DNA from: Halospeciosus flavus
GTDB taxonomy: Archaea; Halobacteriota; Halobacteria; Halobacteriales; Halobacteriaceae
DNA: 64,000 nt
NCBI RefSeq assembly: GCF_029814175.1
Contig: NZ_CP122313.1
Span: 186,001 to 250,000, forward strand
Reading direction: 5' to 3'
The notes beneath the pieces are model-generated. The model ran no database searches, was not told the DNA's origin, and saw nothing but the letters and a program-made list of their open reading frames with translations. The first letter of the stretch is position 1. Every line of letters starts with the position of its first letter. Made by a program: the position numbers and the translations under genes. Positions 1 through 7,474 of the stretch are shown piece after piece.

Positions 1-1
1 C

Positions 2-1390
2 GAAGCGAGTGACCGTGGTCTCTCGACGGCACTAGTCAATACTGGCCTGCCGCTTGGTGGCACCTGTGTGAACGTCGGCTGTGTCCCCAGCAAGCATCTG
101 CTGGCACTCGGTGAGAGCGCCTTTGCACCGCAGGACAACCCGTTCGATGCCGTTCGGTATAGTGACGACGAGCCGACCGTCGAATGGTCTGCCGCCTTGG
201 ATGGGACTAATGCTCTTGTTGAACAATTTCGGCAGTCGAACTACGTCGACGTCGCCGACCACTTCGAGACCGACATCTACGAGGGCTACGGGGAGTTGGT
301 CGACGACACGACCATCGAAGTCGTCGATGGTGCGGACGAGGGTGCGTGCATCACCGGGAATAAAGCGCTCGTCGCGACCGGGAGTTCGCCCTGGGCACCG
401 CCCATCGACGGGCTTGACGACGTTGATTACTACACGAGCGAGACCATCCTCGAGGAGCGTGACCTCCCCGAAAGCATCGTCATCATCGGGGGCGGCTACA
501 TCGCACTCGAATGGGGCCAGATCCTCCACCGTGTCGGCGTGGAGGTGACTATTCTCCAGCGCTCCGAGCGCGTCCTCTCGGCGATGGAAGGCCAACTGGG
601 TCGCGAGATGCAGCGTGCTTTCGAGGAGGAAGGCATCGAGGTGGTTGCTGGCAATGACTTCCAGCGGGCCCGCGCACCAGCAGCCGATGGTGGGGCCGAA
701 GCGATACAGTCAGGCGTCGCTGTCGAGACAACTCTCGATGGTACCAAGCGGACGGTCACCGCGGACGCGTTGTTCGTCGCGACCGGCGTCCAGCCAAACA
801 GCAAGGGGATCGGCCTGGAAACTGTGGGGGTCGAAACGAACGACGACGGGACAATTCACGTTGACGAGCACTTCCAGACGACGAACCCGGACGTGTACGC
901 CGCCGGCGACGTGATCGGCGAACCCGAACTCGAAACGGTCGCCGCCAAGGAAGGCAATCACGCCGTCAAGAACTCCTTCGGCGACGAAGGCGTTAGCATC
1001 GACTACGATTCGGTTCCAGCAGTTGTGTTCACCAGCCCCGAAGTCGCCTCCGTTGGGACGACCGAACTGGAGTACATGGACAAGCACGGTACTTGTTCGT
1101 GCCGTACTGTCCAGATGGAGGACGTCCCGCGGGCGAAAGCCGTCAAGAACACGGATGGACTCGTGCAGGTCGTCAAGCATCATGAGACCGACGAGATCGT
1201 CGGTGTCCACATAGTCGGGCCCCGTGCCGCCGACATGATCATGGAAGCAACGCTAGCCGTGAAGTTCGGCCTGACTGTCGACGATATCATCGACACAGTG
1301 CATCCGTTCCCGACGTTCAGCGAGGCGTTCAAACACGCCTGCCAAGCGTTCCGCCGAGATACCTCGACGATGAGCTGCTGCGTCGAATAG
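2..1390 (+). CDS. merA: Mercuric reductase MerA (5' end off window)
   Basis: FAD/NAD(P)H-dependent reductase that turns cytosolic Hg(II) into Hg(0). The reading frame is open from the left edge, so the N-terminus with the first FAD-binding glycine motif is missing. The redox-active disulfide motif GGTCVNVGCVPSK starts at about base 56, the NAD(P)-binding motif VIIGGGYIALEWG is near 480, and the second FAD motif (VYAAGDV) is near 894. The C-terminus ends in SCCVE; a C-terminal vicinal cysteine pair is the MerA hallmark that hands Hg(II) to the active site and separates it from dihydrolipoamide dehydrogenases. A GTG at 68 lies inside the conserved motif and is not a start. It is followed after about 40 bases by a metallochaperone and a second flavoprotein on the same strand, which suggests one operon. 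No merR is visible in the window. Confidence 0.93.
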   Translation, partial: EASDRGLSTALVNTGLPLGGTCVNVGCVPSKHLLALGESAFAPQDNPFDAVRYSDDEPTVEWSAALDGTNALVEQFRQSNYVDVADHFETDIYEGYGELVDDTTIEVVDGADEGACITGNKALVATGSSPWAPPIDGLDDVDYYTSETILEERDLPESIVIIGGGYIALEWGQILHRVGVEVTILQRSERVLSAMEGQLGREMQRAFEEEGIEVVAGNDFQRARAPAADGGAEAIQSGVAVETTLDGTKRTVTADALFVATGVQPNSKGIGLETVGVETNDDGTIHVDEHFQTTNPDVYAAGDVIGEPELETVAAKEGNHAVKNSFGDEGVSIDYDSVPAVVFTSPEVASVGTTELEYMDKHGTCSCRTVQMEDVPRAKAVKNTDGLVQVVKHHETDEIVGVHIVGPRAADMIMEATLAVKFGLTVDDIIDTVHPFPTFSEAFKHACQAFRRDTSTMSCCVE

Positions 1391-1428
1391 TCCCGGCTAC
1401 TAATGCCAACCACCCACAATACACACAT

Positions 1429-1878
1429 ATGCCTTCACCAACTGAACCCTGTCCAGAATGTGGAACCGACGCGCGCCAGATCCCCACCGAGACCGTCCGA
1501 AACATGGTCGAACCGTTCGGTAACCAGGACATCGAAGACGACGTTCAGTATCGGATCTGCAAGACTCAGGACTGTCCGGTCGTCTATTTTGCCGATGAGC
1601 TTGACCAGCAGTTCGAGACCGACGTGATTCGGGTGCGGGCGAATTTTAAGCTCGACGCCGACGCCGACCCCTACCCGCTCTGCTACTGCTTCGGCTACGA
1701 CAAGCAACACGTTCGCGAGGACATCGAAGTAGACGGTGAGACGAACATCGACGAGTGGATCACCGAACGCGTCCAGGCCGAGGAATGTGCTTGCCGCTGG
1801 AAGAGCCCGCTCGGCGGCTGCTGTCTCGCGAACGTCCGCAAGGCGATCGACGAGGCGAAAACTGAGGTCGCGGACTGA
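1429..1878 (+). CDS. CopZ-like Cys-rich Fe-S/zinc metallochaperone
   Basis: 149 residues with cysteines placed as in the N-terminal [2Fe-2S]/zinc domain of Archaeoglobus-type CopZ: CPECG at the N-terminus, C-x5-C in the middle, LCYCFGYDK, then ECACRWKSPLGGCC. The heavy-metal-associated domain found in full CopZ is absent. Family knowledge places such proteins next to heavy-metal oxidoreductases and P-type ATPases. Here it sits between merA and a flavoprotein, so a role in binding or delivering Hg(II) or supplying electrons is inferred. Its TGA overlaps the next ATG (ATGA), which implies translational coupling. Confidence 0.75.
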   Translation: MPSPTEPCPECGTDARQIPTETVRNMVEPFGNQDIEDDVQYRICKTQDCPVVYFADELDQQFETDVIRVRANFKLDADADPYPLCYCFGYDKQHVREDIEVDGETNIDEWITERVQAEECACRWKSPLGGCCLANVRKAIDEAKTEVAD

Positions 1879-3263
1879 TGAGTAACGAGCACGACTACGA
1901 CTTGCTCGTCTTGGGAGGCGGGATGGCCGGCCTCCCGGTCGCGATGAAGTGTGCGCATTCCGGCATGGACACGGCCCTCGTCGAGGAGGATCTCCTCGGT
2001 GGAACCTGTCTGAATCGCGGCTGTATCCCCACGAAGACAATGCTTCGAAGTGCAGAAGTCGCGAATCTAGCCCGCCGCAGTGAAGAGTTCGGAATCAGTA
2101 TCGACGGCGAGATTACCGCAGACATGGACACCATTGTCCAGCGGAAAGACGACATCGTCGAAAGCATCCGCGAGGGTGCCTACGACAACGTCGACGAGAA
2201 CGAGAACATCGATCTCCTGGAGGACCACGGTGTCTTCGAATCGGCCCACGAACTCCACGTTGGAGACCGGACACTCACGGCCGACCGGATCGTCATCAAC
2301 ACGGGTGCCCGCCCGCTGCGACCACCGATCGACGGCCTTGACGAGGTCGAAGTGCTCGACAGCACCGACATGCTGTTTCTCGACGAGGTGCCGGAGTCGC
2401 TGGTCGTGATCGGCGGCGGCTACGTCGGCGCCGAGTACGCGCAAATGTACAGTCGGTTCGGGGCAGACGTAACCATCTTCCAGCGTGGTGACCGGCTCCT
2501 TCCTCGTGAGGAACCGGACGTAAGCACCGTGATCGAGGACGTGTTCACCCAAGAGGAAATCGATGTTCACACCGAGACACCCGTGACGACGCTCGCATCG
2601 GACGGCGACGACGTAATCGTCGCGGCCGACGGACCGGACGGACCCGTCGAGACGACAGCCTCGGACGTTCTGCTCGCCGCGGGGCGCCAGCCGAATACCG
2701 ATGGAATCGGGCTCGACAAGGCGGGAATTGAAACCGACGAGCGCGGGTTCGTCGAAACCGACGACAGCTTCAGAACGACTGCTGACGGCGTCTACGCCAT
2801 CGGCGACGTAAGTGGGCCGCCGATGTTCACCCATTCCGCTCGCGACGACGCTGATCTCCTGTATCGGCATCTCGCGAAAGACGAGGAGATCAGCACCGAG
2901 GGTCGAACGGTCCCGTGGGCGGTGTTCACCGACCCCCAAGTCGGCCACGTCGGCCTGACCGAGCAGGAAGCACAGGAGCAAGGTTACGAGGTCGGGATAG
3001 GTCGCCAAGACTTCGACGAACAGGGTAAGCCGAAGGCGCTCGGCGAAACCGAGGGGTTCGTCAAACTCGTCACGGATGCCGACACGGATGAACTACTCGG
3101 AGCGCACGTCGTGGGCGAACAGGGTGCCGAAATCGTCCACGAACTCGTCCTCGCCATCGAACTCGGCGCGACCGCCGAACAGATCGCCGAGACGATGCAC
3201 ATCCACCCCACGCTCCCCGAGAGCATCAACTCCGCTGCTGGTGGTGCTCATAAGCCGTCGTAA
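1878..3263 (+). CDS. Dihydrolipoamide dehydrogenase/MerA-like flavoprotein
   Basis: 461 residues, complete pyridine-nucleotide disulfide oxidoreductase. N-terminal FAD motif LLVLGGGMAGLP, redox disulfide GGTCLNRGCIPTK, NAD(P) motif VVIGGGYVGAEYA, FAD motif GVYAIGDV, and the C-terminal dimer-interface His-Glu signature HIHPTLPES expected of dihydrolipoamide dehydrogenase. It lacks the C-terminal CC of merA upstream, so it is probably not a mercuric reductase itself. No lipoyl-dependent dehydrogenase complex genes are nearby. Its one-base overlap with the metallochaperone and proximity to merA suggest it keeps a thiol partner reduced during metal detoxification; that role is inference. Confidence 0.85.
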   Translation: MSNEHDYDLLVLGGGMAGLPVAMKCAHSGMDTALVEEDLLGGTCLNRGCIPTKTMLRSAEVANLARRSEEFGISIDGEITADMDTIVQRKDDIVESIREGAYDNVDENENIDLLEDHGVFESAHELHVGDRTLTADRIVINTGARPLRPPIDGLDEVEVLDSTDMLFLDEVPESLVVIGGGYVGAEYAQMYSRFGADVTIFQRGDRLLPREEPDVSTVIEDVFTQEEIDVHTETPVTTLASDGDDVIVAADGPDGPVETTASDVLLAAGRQPNTDGIGLDKAGIETDERGFVETDDSFRTTADGVYAIGDVSGPPMFTHSARDDADLLYRHLAKDEEISTEGRTVPWAVFTDPQVGHVGLTEQEAQEQGYEVGIGRQDFDEQGKPKALGETEGFVKLVTDADTDELLGAHVVGEQGAEIVHELVLAIELGATAEQIAETMHIHPTLPESINSAAGGAHKPS

Positions 3264-3337
3264 TGCGTTCGAATAGAGTTCGCGGTAACTTCCGATTTTT
3301 GGACTTCGCCGCCCTCACACAGCGCTTTGACATCCTC

Positions 3338-3355
3338 CTCCGCGTGAACGCGGAG
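3338..3355 (-). ncRNA. Right-end hairpin, likely part of the tnpB guide (omega) RNA
   Basis: Perfect stem CTCCGCG-TGAA-CGCGGAG located 24 bases beyond the tnpB stop. In this family the guide RNA covers the 3' end of tnpB and the right-end hairpin. Only the hairpin is seen; the RNA itself is inferred. Confidence 0.45.
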
Positions 3356-3378
3356 TAATCCCGATCGCATTTGGGATA

Positions 3379-4701
3379 TTAGGGTTTGCAGTCTACCACT
3401 TGTTCCTGCGGTTGGAATCCGGTGGACAAGTCATGAAGGTAGACTTCGGGCTGTGCCAACCAGCCGGTACTCCTATCCTCGTCCAAATTGGCCAAAGACT
3501 CGGAGTTACTTTCGTCGTTGATATCGAGCCGGATGTTCTCCGCCCCGTTCACGTCAGCGTTGAACGCCGCATTACAGTCCTCACACACATACAGACCACG
3601 TTCAACGCGCTGACTATCGTTTTCTATACCGCACACGCAACACGACATACTCGTGTCGCGCTCTGAAACTTCTACGACTTTGATTCCCTCGACCTTCGCC
3701 TTGTATTCGAGGATGTTGGTGAATCGGTCGAACGCCCACCCGTGCAGGTCGAGATTCCCGTGCTTGCCCCAGTTCTTCGAGTCGCCGTTCTCATCCTCTC
3801 GAATATCGGCGAGTTTCCCGATGTTGATACGCCCTACTTCTTTCTTGACACACCGTTCTACGATGTGTTTCGCTATGGAATGGAAGAAGTGGGTGCGGCG
3901 CTCCGACCACTTGTGGTGCAATCGGGTGGCTTCTTCGCCACCTGAATCGTCGCATTTGGCGATTTCTTTCGGGAAGTAATACCCGTCTTGTTTCAAGCGG
4001 TTGCCGGGATACAGGTCTGCGTTCTCGGTACTGTATGCGATCGCCGCGAAGTTACAGATCCCAAGGTCGATGCCCGCCGTTTCGTTTCCGGGGGCGTTGG
4101 GAGTCTCTATTTCGTCTTTGCAGACGAGATGCAGTTCCCATCGCCCCTTCGCCTTGTCGTAGACGGCGCGAACCTGTTGGAGATTCTCAACCTCTACACC
4201 GGGGCGGGTTTCGTACTCGACAAGGATGTAGTCCCAGTCTCGTGGGTGGTCTTTGTGATTCGCCCCTTTTGAGAGGCGGACACGGTTGTTCGTGGTGTCG
4301 TGACGGATACCGTTCTGCTTCCACATTACGGTGGAACGCGGGTGTTCTTCGTGGACGCGACGGCCTTGTGAGTCGTAGTAGTTTTTCTTGCGATAGCCGG
4401 GAGGATTCGCTCGGTCATCGGACTTCCTCTTGCCGTACCACGAGTTGAAGGCTTCAGCGAGTTCCTCCAGAACGCGCTGACTGGACTGCGAATGCAGCCC
4501 TTTGTAGTTTGTGTGACCTTTCAACTCGCGTTTGAGGTCGCCGTGATCAGGAATCTCGCCCGTGTCCCCCCACACTTGGCGGGAGTGGTAGTTAGCGACG
4601 TTCCAGAGCTTGCTGGCCGACCACCCGTGTCGGTCAAGCGACTCCTCTACCTGTGCGTGGTTGAGGATTTTCGCTCGATGGGTGCGGTGGAGTTCCAACA
4701 T
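3379..4701 (-). CDS. tnpB: TnpB, IS1341-type RNA-guided nuclease with variant RuvC-II
   Basis: The family N-terminus MLELHRTHRAKILNH starts at 4701, giving 440 residues; the open frame extends upstream to 4815 but that part does not match the family. RuvC-I is GIDLGICNFA. The zinc ribbon is CCVCG...CEDC. RuvC-III is NADVNGAENI. At RuvC-II the usual acidic residue is missing: the sequence reads NIGKLADIRE where the second tnpB of this window has [10 protein letters not shown]. Acidic residues lie a few positions further (IRED), so the active site may be rearranged, a variation known in TnpB families, or may be weakened. Stands alone between the mer module and a phoU-like gene. Confidence 0.85.
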   Translation of the reverse strand: MLELHRTHRAKILNHAQVEESLDRHGWSASKLWNVANYHSRQVWGDTGEIPDHGDLKRELKGHTNYKGLHSQSSQRVLEELAEAFNSWYGKRKSDDRANPPGYRKKNYYDSQGRRVHEEHPRSTVMWKQNGIRHDTTNNRVRLSKGANHKDHPRDWDYILVEYETRPGVEVENLQQVRAVYDKAKGRWELHLVCKDEIETPNAPGNETAGIDLGICNFAAIAYSTENADLYPGNRLKQDGYYFPKEIAKCDDSGGEEATRLHHKWSERRTHFFHSIAKHIVERCVKKEVGRINIGKLADIREDENGDSKNWGKHGNLDLHGWAFDRFTNILEYKAKVEGIKVVEVSERDTSMSCCVCGIENDSQRVERGLYVCEDCNAAFNADVNGAENIRLDINDESNSESLANLDEDRSTGWLAQPEVYLHDLSTGFQPQEQVVDCKP

Positions 4702-4841
4702 CTCGAAACGCTGTATAAGGGGACCACATTCGTTGAGGGGGCAAAGAACCCAGACCGTCTCCTCGAGAGCAGTAGCGCCGAGTGAGCGATACCACGGCGC
4801 GTGCTGTCTTTTCACGCCCTCATACGGTGGAGGCGTTCAGA

Positions 4842-5063
4842 ATGGATGACTCGTCAAGGGAATCTGGATCACCGGCAGAATTCCCGCCCGAGAAGCGTCT
4901 CGAAGCACCGAATTACCGATTGGTTGAGGCTGGTATCGCGACGATTCCCGATATAGAGACTCTGCAAGAGTATGTTGCCTACGAGAACGCCTACCAGAAT
5001 CGGACACAGATTCTGCGACGGCCCAAGTGGAAGGCTGAAGAGCTGTGTGAAGACCAAGAGTGA
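4842..5063 (+). CDS. Small haloarchaeal protein of unknown function
   Basis: 73 residues if started at the ATG at 4842; the upstream extension overlaps the left end of the tnpB element and looks non-coding. Acidic and soluble, with the core NYRLVEAGIATIPD followed by a helical segment and the basic tail RRPKWKAEEL. It resembles short conserved haloarchaeal proteins I cannot name with certainty. It ends 28 bases before the convergent end of the phoU-like gene. No function can be given. Confidence 0.5.
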   Translation: MDDSSRESGSPAEFPPEKRLEAPNYRLVEAGIATIPDIETLQEYVAYENAYQNRTQILRRPKWKAEELCEDQE

Positions 5064-5091
5064 GACTCTGAAATCATGTCAGAATACCCCG

Positions 5092-6087
5092 CTACGCCCG
5101 GAGCGAAATTCGAAGGGCTATTTCAGCAATATTTCCGCCATACTTCGCGGTTCGAATGATGCTGTCAAGCACACGAGTCAAAATGTAGGCCTCTTCTGGA
5201 GAATGATCAATTAATGTGCGATCCAAGTTCCTCGCCTCTTGGATAACATGTTCACAGTCATCGAGGGCTGAGTGCGCCATTTCTGTTGACTCTCCATTAA
5301 TAATAGCATCAGAAGCCTCTTCGACAACCTGACGAGCATTCTCACCAATCGCTCTCGATTCGGTCACTAACTCCTCGGAGACGGTATACTCGGTCCGTTG
5401 GACACACCGCGCAATCTTGGCTGCATGATCCGCTATTCGTTCTAATTGGCGTGCCGTGACGTAGTATTCGAACAGCTGTGGCCGAGTAATTCCAAGCAGA
5501 TCGAGTTCTGCCAAATCCAGTAGCGACCGGTTGAAATGGCGTGTAATGAGGTGAAAGATACGATCAGCTTCGTCATCCCGGGTGATGATGTGTTCAGATT
5601 CAGTCGACTCTCCTGCAAAGAAATCCAATGCGGCCTGGTACATCGACAGCGTGATGTACTGTAACTGAATAGTAGACTGACGGATCGAGACGTCGCTGGC
5701 ATCCAACAACCCCTGCACGGTTACGTGGTGAGTCGATTCTTCGGTGATCTCAACACCCGTGAGACCGCGAGTACAGGTGTCGATCGCTCGTCGCTGTGCG
5801 GACGACAATCCCTCCGAATTGCGAAGCTGTATCTTCTTGAAGCCTGCCGAATACGCGGCTACTAGCATCCGTTCGGCAACTTCCGGAGCAGTATCGTCCA
5901 GTTCGATGTCGGTTGTCGCGAGTTCACTGTGTTCTTTCTCGTTCCAGCGAACCACGAGGGAACCGTCACGATGTGTGTAAAGATAGGCAGTATTGCCCGC
6001 CTCGATATCGTGGTCGTTCGCCCACTGAACAGGGATGGAGACAGTGTACGTGCCGCCACCAACTTGTTGGATTTTTCTGGTTTCCAT
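5092..6087 (-). CDS. PhoU-family regulator with AbrB-like DNA-binding N-terminus
   Basis: 331 residues. Residues 1-45 form a SpoVT/AbrB-like swapped-hairpin domain (METRKIQQVGGGTYTVSIP), a haloarchaeal PhoU variant. The rest holds two three-helix PhoU repeats, with metal-site type motifs such as DEADRIFHLITRHF and RQLERIADHAAKIAR, and a C-terminal helix with DSIIRTAKYGGNIAEIAL. Such proteins modulate phosphate uptake and related gene expression. No pst transport genes are in the window. A truncated second PhoU copy lies directly upstream. Confidence 0.85.
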   Translation of the reverse strand: METRKIQQVGGGTYTVSIPVQWANDHDIEAGNTAYLYTHRDGSLVVRWNEKEHSELATTDIELDDTAPEVAERMLVAAYSAGFKKIQLRNSEGLSSAQRRAIDTCTRGLTGVEITEESTHHVTVQGLLDASDVSIRQSTIQLQYITLSMYQAALDFFAGESTESEHIITRDDEADRIFHLITRHFNRSLLDLAELDLLGITRPQLFEYYVTARQLERIADHAAKIARCVQRTEYTVSEELVTESRAIGENARQVVEEASDAIINGESTEMAHSALDDCEHVIQEARNLDRTLIDHSPEEAYILTRVLDSIIRTAKYGGNIAEIALRISLRA

Positions 6088-6089
6088 CG

Positions 6090-6230
6090 TCAGTAGATCA
6101 GTTCCGGATTACTGTCGACGAGGTATAGGGTCCTGGCGGCGATATTGACGCCGTGGTCGGCGACTCGTTCGAGGTCTCGAATCGTGAGCAGTAACCGTGA
6201 GACGTCGTCCTTCCATGAGCGTGTCGTCCG
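6090..6230 (-). pseudogene. C-terminal fragment of a second PhoU protein
   Basis: Reading the minus strand from 6230 to the TGA at 6090-6092 gives a 46-codon open piece containing LLTIRDLERVADHGVNIAAR and ending SNPELIY. This matches the last PhoU repeat (compare RQLERIADHAAKIAR in the intact neighbour). An in-frame TAA at 6231-6233 and the end of the next gene remove everything upstream. It is a remnant left by deletion or recombination between phoU copies. Confidence 0.75.
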
Positions 6231-6233
6231 TTA

Positions 6234-6680
6234 CTAGTCTGTCTGTACCGCACTCTCGGGGAGGTACTTCGATTGTGCTGCCATATGGAGCAATCCGAAG
6301 CCAACGCCGGCAACCGCCAGCGACCAGAAGTACGCCCCGTCACCGGGACCGTATCGGGTATGCGCAAAGTTCGCCAGCAGTGCGACGACGGTGACTGCGA
6401 GCAGCGTCCACGTTGCTGACAGTGTTAGATGGTCTCGTGACGGGATCGACAGTGAGCGGTAGTGGACGACCTTCCCGGCAGTGTTGAGGGCGAAGGCGAC
6501 AGCGATGAGACCGACTCCACCCCACACGACCAAGGCGATGTCGACGAGGTGACCGAGTGCGAGCCACGCGAGTCCACCGAACAGGAGGACTCGGCTTCGC
6601 CCCTCGGCCGTACTCGGGTTGACGTTCACGATTGAACCACCGCCGGTCGATTGCGAGACGGGTTCTGTATTGTCGGTCAT
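6234..6680 (-). CDS. Small membrane protein of the ECF transporter operon
   Basis: 148 residues with about four hydrophobic segments (near residues 30-50, 52-68, 86-106 and 116-134) after a polar Ser/Thr-rich N-terminus. It starts two bases beyond the end of ecfT, so it is the last gene of the leftward S-A-T operon. I do not recognise the family. An accessory membrane subunit of the transporter or an unrelated membrane protein are both possible. Confidence 0.65.
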   Translation of the reverse strand: MTDNTEPVSQSTGGGSIVNVNPSTAEGRSRVLLFGGLAWLALGHLVDIALVVWGGVGLIAVAFALNTAGKVVHYRSLSIPSRDHLTLSATWTLLAVTVVALLANFAHTRYGPGDGAYFWSLAVAGVGFGLLHMAAQSKYLPESAVQTD

Positions 6681-6682
6681 AG

Positions 6683-7474
6683 TTAGGGAGTCGGTGAGGG
6701 AAGGATGGGAACCGTGAGGAATCCGAAATTCACCGCGACGGTGCCACCGAGGACGAGCACTCCGGTTCCGAACAGGAGGACGTCACCGGCGTCGAACTTC
6801 AGGTCGTGACGGAGCTCGCGGTCCCCACGGGAGAACGAGTAACCCCGCATCTGCAGGACGGACATCATCGTGTTCGACCGCTGGAGGACCGACATAAACA
6901 TCGGGACCGCCAGACTGGGCATATTGCGGGCGAATTTGATCGGGTTCTTCGTCTCGATACCGAGCCCCTTCACTTTCATCCCGTCCATAATCCGGAAGAG
7001 GTCGCTAATGGTGACGTAGAACAGCAGGAAGACATACTCGAGTGTGAAACAGGCGAGTTCCGGAACGCCTAGGCCACGGAGCCCGTCGGTGATCTCGGTC
7101 AACTCCATCGTGGTGAACAGACTCGCACTGATCAACAGGGCGGCCTGCCATGAGAACGCGAGTTTCAGTCCGAAATCGAAGTCACCGCCAAACGCGCTTC
7201 CGCCGGTCACCATCCGCTCTATTGCCGGGAACGCGAGGATACCGATTACGTTGGTGACCTGCAGCGCGAGGAGGGCCCCGATCCAGAGCGGTGGCACTCT
7301 CGCAACGATGACCAACCCAAGACCGACGACCACCATCGCCAGCATCCACTCCCACGTCGGCGCAAGGTACATGTACAGGAGCATCAGCACGAAGACGCCG
7401 AGCTTCGCCCGTGGATCGCGCCGGTGGAACCAGGTGTCACGGTCGTTGTAGATGACCGGTACGCGTCGCTTCAT
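6683..7474 (-). CDS. ecfT: ECF transporter transmembrane component EcfT
   Basis: 263 residues from the ATG at 7474, which overlaps the ecfA stop as ATGA; the longer frame to 7597 is only overlap with ecfA. Starts MKRRVPVIYNDRDTWFHRRDPRAK, the CbiQ/EcfT N-terminus, followed by several membrane segments. The cytosolic coupling region has MDGMKVKGLGIE and later MRGYSFSRGDRE, matching the two Ala-Arg-Gly-type coupling helices that grip the ATPases, though both are variant here. It couples ATP hydrolysis to toppling of the S component encoded at 9366-9962. Confidence 0.85.
   Translation of the reverse strand: MKRRVPVIYNDRDTWFHRRDPRAKLGVFVLMLLYMYLAPTWEWMLAMVVVGLGLVIVARVPPLWIGALLALQVTNVIGILAFPAIERMVTGGSAFGGDFDFGLKLAFSWQAALLISASLFTTMELTEITDGLRGLGVPELACFTLEYVFLLFYVTISDLFRIMDGMKVKGLGIETKNPIKFARNMPSLAVPMFMSVLQRSNTMMSVLQMRGYSFSRGDRELRHDLKFDAGDVLLFGTGVLVLGGTVAVNFGFLTVPILPSPTP

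Larger units (their letters stand above)
3290..4845 (-). mobile_element. IS200/IS605-superfamily (IS1341-type) element with tnpB only
   Basis: A tnpB gene on the minus strand flanked by possible subterminal hairpins and with no tnpA beside it. The right end, downstream of tnpB, holds a perfect 7-bp stem with a TGAA loop at 3338-3355 (CTCCGCG/CGCGGAG). A weaker bulged hairpin lies at 4814-4836 on the left side. Elements of this kind transpose only with a TnpA supplied in trans. Exact ends are not determined because this family makes no target duplication. Confidence 0.6.

Noticed and set aside
32..595. Long minus-strand frames opposite merA and other genes
   Set aside because: Antisense shadows created by GC-rich third positions; no motifs, while the plus-strand genes have full families.
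1878..3263. Second mercuric reductase
   Set aside because: Lacks the C-terminal Cys pair and has the His-Pro-Thr...Glu signature of dihydrolipoamide dehydrogenases.
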